A DNA stretch of 64,000 nt from Amycolatopsis acidicola (lineage in GTDB: Bacteria; Actinomycetota; Actinomycetes; Mycobacteriales; Pseudonocardiaceae): NCBI RefSeq assembly GCF_007713735.2, contig NZ_VMNW02000041.1, positions 1 through 64,000 of the forward strand. Direction: 5' to 3'. Numbering within the stretch: the stretch's first letter is position 1; each line of letters opens with the position of its first letter. A program made the translations under genes and the position numbers. The notes beneath the pieces are model-generated. The model made no database searches and was not told the origin of the DNA. It was given only the letters and a program-made list of their open reading frames with translations. Below, in pieces: positions 58,314-64,000 of the stretch.

Positions 58314-58895
58314 ATGGTCAAATCGGCGGCGGGAGAGAACGCCAGGGCACAGGACACCCAGAGCGTCGGGGCGCGGCTGCGGGAGCGGCGGCTCGCGCTT
58401 CGCCTGACGCTGCGGCAGGTGGCCGACGGGGCCGGGCTGTCCGAGGGTTTCGTGTCCCAGCTCGAACGCGGCGTGCATTCGGGCAGCATCGCCACCCTGC
58501 AGAAGATCACCGCGGTGCTCGGGCTGGACGTGGGCGACCTGTTCACGTGGGACCGCTCGCCCGCGGTGCTCCGGTTCACCGACCAGCAGGGCTTCGCCTT
58601 CGGGGAGTCGGGCCGCAAGGTCCGCCTGACCCCCAAGCGGTTCCACCACCTCGAGGCCTTCCTCGGGGTGTTCGAGGCGGGCGGCTCGACCGGGGTCGAG
58701 CCCTACAGCCACGGCGATTCCGAAGAGCTGCTGTTCGTGGTCTCCGGTGAGGTCGAGGTGACGGTCGGGCAGACCGTGCACCACCTCGCCGCGCTGGATT
58801 CGATCACGTACTCCAGCAGCGAACCCCATCGCGTCAAGGAAAGCGCGGGGGGCACGGCGACGGTGCTGTGGGCGATGGCGCCCCCCAGCTACTGA
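58314..58895 (+). CDS. XRE-type regulator with C-terminal cupin
   Basis: A 193-residue regulator. Residues about 22-76 are an XRE HTH (LRERRLALRLTLRQVADGAG, LSEGFVSQLERGVHSGSIAT) and about 115-188 a cupin barrel (EPYSHGDSEELLFVVSGEVE, LDSITYSSSEPHRVKESAGG) with His/Glu metal-ligand positions. Such proteins often control amino-acid, polyamine or hydantoin catabolism next to them. Heads the hydantoinase gene cluster 30 bp ahead of hyuA; start ATG at 58314 after GGAGGGGC. Confidence 0.88.
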   Translation: MVKSAAGENARAQDTQSVGARLRERRLALRLTLRQVADGAGLSEGFVSQLERGVHSGSIATLQKITAVLGLDVGDLFTWDRSPAVLRFTDQQGFAFGESGRKVRLTPKRFHHLEAFLGVFEAGGSTGVEPYSHGDSEELLFVVSGEVEVTVGQTVHHLAALDSITYSSSEPHRVKESAGGTATVLWAMAPPSY

Positions 58896-58924
58896 TCCCC
58901 GTACTGTCCACAAAGGAGGGCGCA

Positions 58925-60931
58925 TTGCGCATCGGCGTCGAATGCGGCGGAACGTTCACCGATCTCGTGGTACTGGACGACGACGGCGTCCTCCGCGCGA
59001 CCGACAAGGTCTTCTCCACCCCGGCGAGCCCGGACAAGGCGGTGACGGCCGGGCTCACCGGCCTGTCCCCGGAACTGCGCGAGAAAGCCGTGCTGCTGCA
59101 CGGTTCCACGGTCGCGACCAACGCGCTGATCGAGCGCAAGGGCGCGCGGGTCGGGCTGATCGTCACCCGCGGGTTCCGCGACGTGCTCGAACTGCAGCGA
59201 CAGGACCGCACGAGCATGTACGACCTGAGCTACCGCAAGCCGGAGCCGCTCGTGCCCCGTGCGCGGGTGGCCGAGGTGAGTGAACGCCTCGACCACTCGG
59301 GCGCCGTGCTGGAGCCGCTGGACGAGGACAGCGTGCGCCGTGCACTGTCCACTTTGGTCGAGTCCGGAGTGGACGCGGTCGCGGTGAGCCTGCTCCATTC
59401 CTACGCCGCCCCGGTACACGAGCGGCGCGTGGCGGAGATCGCGGCCGCGGAGTTCCCGGATCTGGTGGTATCGCTGTCCAGCGACTGCGCCCGCGAGTTC
59501 CGCGAGTACGAGCGCACCACGACGACCACGATCGACGCGTTCCTGCGCCCGCGCATCTCCCGGTATCTGTCCGATCTGGAGGGTTCGGCGCGTGAGCTCG
59601 GCGTGTCCGAGCTGCACGTGATGCAGTCCAATGGTGGCATGGTCCCGGCGCGCGCCGCGGGTTCGGCGCCGCTGAGCATGTTGCGGTCCGGCCCGGCGGC
59701 CGGGGTCGCCGGCGCGATCGCGGTGGCGGAGAACGCCGGGATCGGCGGCATCGTCACGATGGACATGGGCGGCACCAGCACCGACGTCGCCGTGGTGCAC
59801 GACGGCAAGCCCGAGCTGACCACGGAAGTGGTGGCCGACGGGCTGCCGGTGCGGGTGCCGATGGTCGACATCACCGCCGTCGGCGCCGGGGGCGGCAGCC
59901 TCGTCGCGATCGACAGCGGCGGCCTCCTCACCGTCGGGCCCCGTTCCGCGGGCGCGGATCCCGGCCCGGTCTGCTATGGCCGGGGCGGCACGCGGCCGAC
60001 GGTGACCGACGCGAACGTGGTCCGCGGCTTGCTGCGGCCCGAGACGTTCCTCGGCGGACGCCACACCCTGCACACCGAGGCCGCGCGGGATTCCTTGCGC
60101 CCCTTGGCGGACCGGCTCGGCCGCTCGGTCGAGCAGCTCGCCGAGGACGTGTTCCGGCTGGCGGGCGTCGCGATGGCCGGAGCCATCCGCGTCACCACCA
60201 CCGAACGCGGGCACGACGTGGAGTCCTACACCCTCGTCGCCTACGGCGGCGCCGGCCCGCTGCACGCCGCGTCCGTCGCCGAGGACCTCGGGATGGGCCG
60301 CGTGATCATTCCGCCGCACGCCGGGCTCGCCTCCGCGTACGGACTGCTGACCGCGGGCTTCCGCCGCGAGTTCGCCTTCACCCGGCTGACCGATCTCGAC
60401 GCGCTGCCACCGGAAGGGCTCGCCCCGGCGCTGGACAACCTGCGCGCCACCGCGGAAGAACACCTCCGGGAGCAGTCGATTCCCTGGCACGACGCCACTT
60501 TCGCGTTCTCCGCCGACATGCGCTACCGCGGCCAGGGCTTCGAGATGCCGGTCGACCTGCCCCGCGCCGGCGCCACCACGGCCGAGGAGTTCGCCGAAGC
60601 CTTCCACCGCGCGCACGCCCGCCGGTACGGGCACGCGGAAAGCGAACGAGCCGTGCAGATCGTCACGGTGCGGCTCACCGTCACCCGGCCACGCCCGGCG
60701 CTGGTCCTGCCCAAAGTGGACACCGACCCGTCGCTGCCGGTGACCGTGCAGCCGGTCATCGAAGGGGGAGTGGCCGTGGACGCGACCTTCCGTTCCCGCC
60801 GCGGTCTCGCCGTCGGCACCAAGCAACCCGGTCCCGCCGTGCTGGAGGACGGCACGTCCACCACGTTCGTGCCCACGGGCTGGACCGCCCACGTCGACGA
60901 GCACACCAACCTCGTCCTGGAACGGAGCTGA
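58925..60931 (+). CDS. hyuA: Hydantoinase/oxoprolinase subunit A
   Basis: A 668-residue HyuA/OPLAH-A protein. ATPase-fold marks: RIGVECGGTFTDLVVLDDDG, LLHGSTVATNALIERKGARV, SNGGMVPARAAGSAPLSMLR, GIVTMDMGGTSTDVAVVHDG and DITAVGAGGGSLVAIDSGGL. It uses ATP to open hydantoin or 5-oxoproline type rings, or carboxylate acetone-like substrates, with subunit B. Start is a TTG at 58925 with AAAGGAGGGC before it; an in-frame ATG at 58868 lies inside the upstream gene. Confidence 0.9.
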   Translation: MRIGVECGGTFTDLVVLDDDGVLRATDKVFSTPASPDKAVTAGLTGLSPELREKAVLLHGSTVATNALIERKGARVGLIVTRGFRDVLELQRQDRTSMYDLSYRKPEPLVPRARVAEVSERLDHSGAVLEPLDEDSVRRALSTLVESGVDAVAVSLLHSYAAPVHERRVAEIAAAEFPDLVVSLSSDCAREFREYERTTTTTIDAFLRPRISRYLSDLEGSARELGVSELHVMQSNGGMVPARAAGSAPLSMLRSGPAAGVAGAIAVAENAGIGGIVTMDMGGTSTDVAVVHDGKPELTTEVVADGLPVRVPMVDITAVGAGGGSLVAIDSGGLLTVGPRSAGADPGPVCYGRGGTRPTVTDANVVRGLLRPETFLGGRHTLHTEAARDSLRPLADRLGRSVEQLAEDVFRLAGVAMAGAIRVTTTERGHDVESYTLVAYGGAGPLHAASVAEDLGMGRVIIPPHAGLASAYGLLTAGFRREFAFTRLTDLDALPPEGLAPALDNLRATAEEHLREQSIPWHDATFAFSADMRYRGQGFEMPVDLPRAGATTAEEFAEAFHRAHARRYGHAESERAVQIVTVRLTVTRPRPALVLPKVDTDPSLPVTVQPVIEGGVAVDATFRSRRGLAVGTKQPGPAVLEDGTSTTFVPTGWTAHVDEHTNLVLERS

Positions 60932-60933
60932 CC

Positions 60934-62532
60934 ATGCGACTTTCCCCGAGCCAGCTGTCCGTCATCAAGTCCGGGCTGGACGCGATCGGCCGCGAGATGG
61001 CCGTCAACCTGCGCCGCTCCGCCACCTCCTCGATCGTCCGCGAGGCCAGGGACTTCTCCGTCGCGCTGACCGACGCGCGCGGCGAAGTGGTGGCACAGGC
61101 GGAATGCATCCCGATCATGACCGCCGGCATCGCGCTCGCGCTGCGCGGCATCGCCGCGCGGATCGACCTCGCGAGCCTGACCGACGACGACGCGCTGCTG
61201 ATGAACGACCCGTACCAGGGCGGCCAGCACCTGCAGGACATCTACCTGCTCACCCCGATCTTCGCCGACGGCGAGCTGATCGGCTTCGGCGCCTCGACCG
61301 CGCATCACGTCGACATCGGCGGCTCGCACGCCGGGCTGTCGGCGCACGCGACCGAGCTGTACCAGGAAGGCCTGCGGCTCCCGCTTTCCCGGTTCTCCGT
61401 GTCCCGGGACTTCAACGACCCCAACGGTTTCGTGCGGCAGGTCATCGCCGCGAACGTCCGGGTGCCCGACGCGGTGATCGGGGACCTGCAGGCCCAGTTC
61501 GCCGCCAACGCCACTGCCACCAGGCGGCTGACCGAGCTGGTCGCGCGGCACGGGCGCGACGAAGTGCTGCAGGCGATGGCGGATGTCAAGGACTACGCCG
61601 AAAAGCGGGTGCGCTCGGCCATCGAGTCCATTCCGGACGGTACCTACCACGCCACGGAGACCTTCGACGCCTCGCCGTGGGACGCCGGCACGGCGGAGAT
61701 CGTCGCGAAGGTGACGGTGGACGGCAGCACCATCGACGTCGACTTCTCCGGCACCGCGGGCCAGATCCCCGGCAACGTCAACTGTCCTTTCGCCTCAACG
61801 GTTTCCTCCGTGCAGTCCGCGGTCCGGTGCATGCTCGACTCGCCCGACATCGGCTTCAACGAGGGCTGCAACCGGCCGATCACGGTGTCCGCGCCCTCCG
61901 GGTCGGTGCTCAACCCGCGCCCGCCCGCCGCGGTGCGGGCCCGGCTCACTCCGGCGTCGCGTGTGTTCAACGCGGTCATCCGCGCGCTCGGGCAGGCGCT
62001 GCCGGAGCGGGCCGTGGCGACCGGGTTCGACACCACGACGGCGATCGCCGTGAGCAAGAGCGGCGAAGACGGTTACCAGGTGGCGCTGGAGATCCTCGGC
62101 GGCGGCTGGGGCGCGTGTGCCGAACACGGCGGCCCGGACGGGCTGGACAACCCGATCTCCAACTGCGCCAACGCCCCCGTCGAAGCACTGGAAACCGACT
62201 TCAGCCATTTCCGCATCGCTGAGTACGCGCTCGTCGGGGACTCCGGCGGCGACGGGACCCACGCCGGTGGCCGCGGCATCCGGCGGACCTACGTCGCGAC
62301 CGCCGACGGCGTCGCGGTGGCCGGGTACGCCGACCGCCACACCGTCGGCGCCGAGGGGATCAACGGCGGCGCGCCCGGCGGTACCGGCAACTTCGCGATC
62401 CACCGCGCCGACGGCACCGTGACCGAACTTCCCTGTGTGTACGAGGAAACCCTGAACAGTGGCGACAGCATCGTCATCACCACCGGTGGTGGCGGCGGCT
62501 ACGGCGCCCCGGAGCGAGAGGTGAGCGCGTGA
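60934..62532 (+). CDS. hyuB: Hydantoinase/oxoprolinase subunit B
   Basis: A 532-residue HyuB: VIKSGLDAIGREMAVNLRRS, IMTAGIALALRGIAARIDLA, DDALLMNDPYQGGQHLQDIY, FAPI-like LTPIFADGELIGFGASTAHH-VDIGG, and FSGTAGQIPGNVNCPFASTV. Starts 2 bp after hyuA and ends in a GTGA overlap with the transporter gene. Substrate is not shown by the sequence; with the FAD oxidoreductase beyond it, an N-methylhydantoin, pyrimidine or cyclic-amide route is plausible. Confidence 0.9.
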   Translation: MRLSPSQLSVIKSGLDAIGREMAVNLRRSATSSIVREARDFSVALTDARGEVVAQAECIPIMTAGIALALRGIAARIDLASLTDDDALLMNDPYQGGQHLQDIYLLTPIFADGELIGFGASTAHHVDIGGSHAGLSAHATELYQEGLRLPLSRFSVSRDFNDPNGFVRQVIAANVRVPDAVIGDLQAQFAANATATRRLTELVARHGRDEVLQAMADVKDYAEKRVRSAIESIPDGTYHATETFDASPWDAGTAEIVAKVTVDGSTIDVDFSGTAGQIPGNVNCPFASTVSSVQSAVRCMLDSPDIGFNEGCNRPITVSAPSGSVLNPRPPAAVRARLTPASRVFNAVIRALGQALPERAVATGFDTTTAIAVSKSGEDGYQVALEILGGGWGACAEHGGPDGLDNPISNCANAPVEALETDFSHFRIAEYALVGDSGGDGTHAGGRGIRRTYVATADGVAVAGYADRHTVGAEGINGGAPGGTGNFAIHRADGTVTELPCVYEETLNSGDSIVITTGGGGGYGAPEREVSA

Positions 62533-63833
62533 GCACCACCGCGACCCCGGCGGGGCGCATCGCCGCCGCGTCGTTCGTCGGCACCGCCATCGAGTGGTAC
62601 GACTACTTCATCTACGGCACCGCGTCCGCGCTGGTGTTCAACGAGGTCTTCTTCCCCGACAGCGACCCGCTGGTCGGCACGCTGCTCTCGTTCGCCACGC
62701 TCGCGGTCGGGTTCATCGTGCGGCCGCTGGGCGCCATCGTGTTCGGGCACTTCGGCGACCGGTGGGGCCGCAAGAGCACGCTGGTGGTCACGCTGCTGGC
62801 GATGGGGATCGCGACGTTCCTCATCGGCGTGCTGCCCACCTACGCCACGATCGGCGTGGCCGCGCCGATCCTGCTCGTCGTGCTGCGCCTGCTCCAGGGC
62901 CTGGCCGTCGGCGGCGAATGGGGCGGCGCGGTCCTGATCGCGACCGAAAACGCGCCCGAGCGCAAGAAAACGCTCTACGGTTCGTTCGCGCAGTTCGGCA
63001 GCCCCGGTGGCCTGCTGGTCGCGACCGTGGTGTTCACGGTGCTGAGCAACACGGTCAGCGCGGACAGCCTGCAGAGCTGGGCCTGGCGGATCCCGTTCCT
63101 GCTCTCGGCGCTGCTCGTGCCGCTGGGCCTGTTCATCCGCCTGAAGATGGCCGAGACCCCCGAGTACGCCAAGGCCGCCGAACGCCAGGAACAGACACGG
63201 GTGCCGTTCCTGCGAGTGCTCACGAAGGAGTTCCGCCCGGCGCTGATCGGCACGCTGTCGTTCACCGGGGTGTTCCTGACCTACTACCTGCTCACGTCGT
63301 TCGTGCTCACCTACGCCACGAAGACGCTCGGCATGCCGACGTCGATCACGTTGCCCGCCAACCTGATCGCCGCCGTCAGCGAGGGCGCGTTCATCTACGT
63401 CGGCGTGCTGCTCGCGAAGCGGATGACCGCGCGCGGCGTCGCGATCGTCTCGGCGTTCGGCCTGCTGCTGTGGGCGGCCCCGGCCTTCGCGCTCATGCAC
63501 ACCAGGGAACCTTTCCTGCTGTACGTGGCCGTCGGGGTCGCGATGGTGTTCGTCGGCACGTCCTACGGGGTGCTCGCCGGCGAGGTGGCCGAGCTGTTCA
63601 CCCGCGAGGTCCGCTACACCGGCACCAGCCTCTGCTACCACCTGGCCGGCATGATCGGCGGCGGGTTCGGCCCGATCATCGCTACGTACCTGTTGTCCCG
63701 CACCGGTTCCTCGTGGCCGGTGGCCGCGCTGACCGCCGTGGTCTCACTGCTGATGGCGCTGGCCTGTTTCGCCCTGCCCAAGCGGGAGTCCGTGCGCGGG
63801 CGGACGCCGGCGAAGGCGGAGGCGAGCGCGTGA
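62529..63833 (+). CDS. MFS transporter, MHS (ProP/ShiA-like) family
   Basis: A 434-residue twelve-helix transporter. MHS-family marks: FVGTAIEWYDYFIYGTASAL, VGFIVRPLGAIVFGHFGDRW-GRK (loop 2-3 motif), LLQGLAVGGEWGGAVLIATE, and the central break RLKMAETPEYAKAAERQEQT. It imports an organic acid, betaine or the hydantoinase substrate. GTG start overlaps hyuB by 4 bp and its TGA overlaps the next GTG, so the whole run is one operon. Confidence 0.9.
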   Translation: MSTTATPAGRIAAASFVGTAIEWYDYFIYGTASALVFNEVFFPDSDPLVGTLLSFATLAVGFIVRPLGAIVFGHFGDRWGRKSTLVVTLLAMGIATFLIGVLPTYATIGVAAPILLVVLRLLQGLAVGGEWGGAVLIATENAPERKKTLYGSFAQFGSPGGLLVATVVFTVLSNTVSADSLQSWAWRIPFLLSALLVPLGLFIRLKMAETPEYAKAAERQEQTRVPFLRVLTKEFRPALIGTLSFTGVFLTYYLLTSFVLTYATKTLGMPTSITLPANLIAAVSEGAFIYVGVLLAKRMTARGVAIVSAFGLLLWAAPAFALMHTREPFLLYVAVGVAMVFVGTSYGVLAGEVAELFTREVRYTGTSLCYHLAGMIGGGFGPIIATYLLSRTGSSWPVAALTAVVSLLMALACFALPKRESVRGRTPAKAEASA

Positions 63834-64000
63834 CCTACCGCAACGGCGAGGTCTCGCACTGGCTCGCGGGCACCCGCGCCACCCGCAAATCCTGGACCCC
63901 GGGCACCGGACCGTCCGAAGTGGACGTCGCGATCGTCGGTGGCGGGCTGACCGGCCTGTGGACCGCGTACTACCTGCAGGAGCACCGGCCCGAGCTCAGC
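63830..64000 (+). CDS. FAD-dependent amine/amino-acid oxidoreductase, partial
   Basis: The first 57 residues of a gene cut by the window end. VDVAIVGGGLTGLWTAYYLQ is a Rossmann FAD-binding motif of the DAO family (glycine oxidase, sarcosine or D-amino-acid oxidase type), preceded by the RKSWTPGTGPSE lead. GTG start overlaps the transporter stop by 4 bp. Likely oxidises a secondary amine or amino acid made by the hydantoinase. Confidence 0.8.
   Translation, partial: MTYRNGEVSHWLAGTRATRKSWTPGTGPSEVDVAIVGGGLTGLWTAYYLQEHRPELS

Overview
The window reads as chromosomal DNA of a high-GC actinomycete. GTG and TTG starts are frequent, genes overlap by 4 bp (ATGA/GTGA), and the gene content (DosR/DevS-type haem sensor kinase, Acg-like nitroreductases, DUF2277, DUF6191, SelABD, twin FecCD transporter) fits Pseudonocardiaceae. 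An Amycolatopsis-like organism is my best guess; the genus is inferred. I saw no rRNA, tRNA, CRISPR array, intact insertion sequence or prophage.

Layout. 1-148: tandem GC-rich repeat. 149-6258: methyltransferase/TetR pair with a divergent aldo-keto reductase, a protein with tRNA-guanine-transglycosylase hallmarks (2617-3612), a short YidC with a small membrane partner, a serine hydrolase and DUF2277. 6343-10688: FCD-type GntR regulator divergent from an SsuA/ThiY-like ABC importer (binding protein, two permeases, ATPase). 11504-14520: proton-pumping NAD(P) transhydrogenase pntAB, followed by a decayed small membrane-protein gene. 14861-30145: LacI regulator divergent from a 14-kb L-rhamnose operon: ABC importer, mutarotase, isomerase, fused aldolase/dehydrogenase, an AraA-family protein, rhamnulokinase, then lutABC for L-lactate oxidation. 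Together these should take rhamnose to DHAP and, through lactaldehyde and lactate, to pyruvate.

30146-35255: a noncoding stretch with a triple-nested palindrome and a dispersed copy of the window-start repeat, then small membrane protein, SGNH esterase, LLM oxidoreductase, cobalamin-binding-type protein, a HTH-PASTA protein, two tiny genes and a possible structured RNA. 35273-39341: selD convergent to selA-selB (selenocysteine machinery; selC not found here). 39483-42102: STAS anti-sigma antagonist, DUF2867 and FUSC proteins. 42174-49526: a cluster resembling the mycobacterial DosR dormancy regulon (flavin-binding proteins, tandem universal stress protein, DUF4389 membrane protein, GAF-GAF histidine kinase, two Acg-like nitroreductases), with DosR-box-like sites upstream of two units.

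49550-53470: siderophore/haem-type iron importer (ATPase, lipoprotein, fused double permease) under an IdeR/DtxR-like box in an apparently leaderless promoter. 53678-58178: class III aminotransferase and (methyl)malonate-semialdehyde dehydrogenase with a divergent PucR regulator, plausibly beta-alanine catabolism. 58314-64000: XRE-cupin regulator, hydantoinase/oxoprolinase subunits A and B, MFS transporter and the start of a FAD amine oxidoreductase, running off the window.

Across the window the palindrome TCCAC[A/T]GTGGA recurs far more often than base composition predicts, in genes (often encoding Ser-Thr-Val-Asp) and in intergenic gaps.
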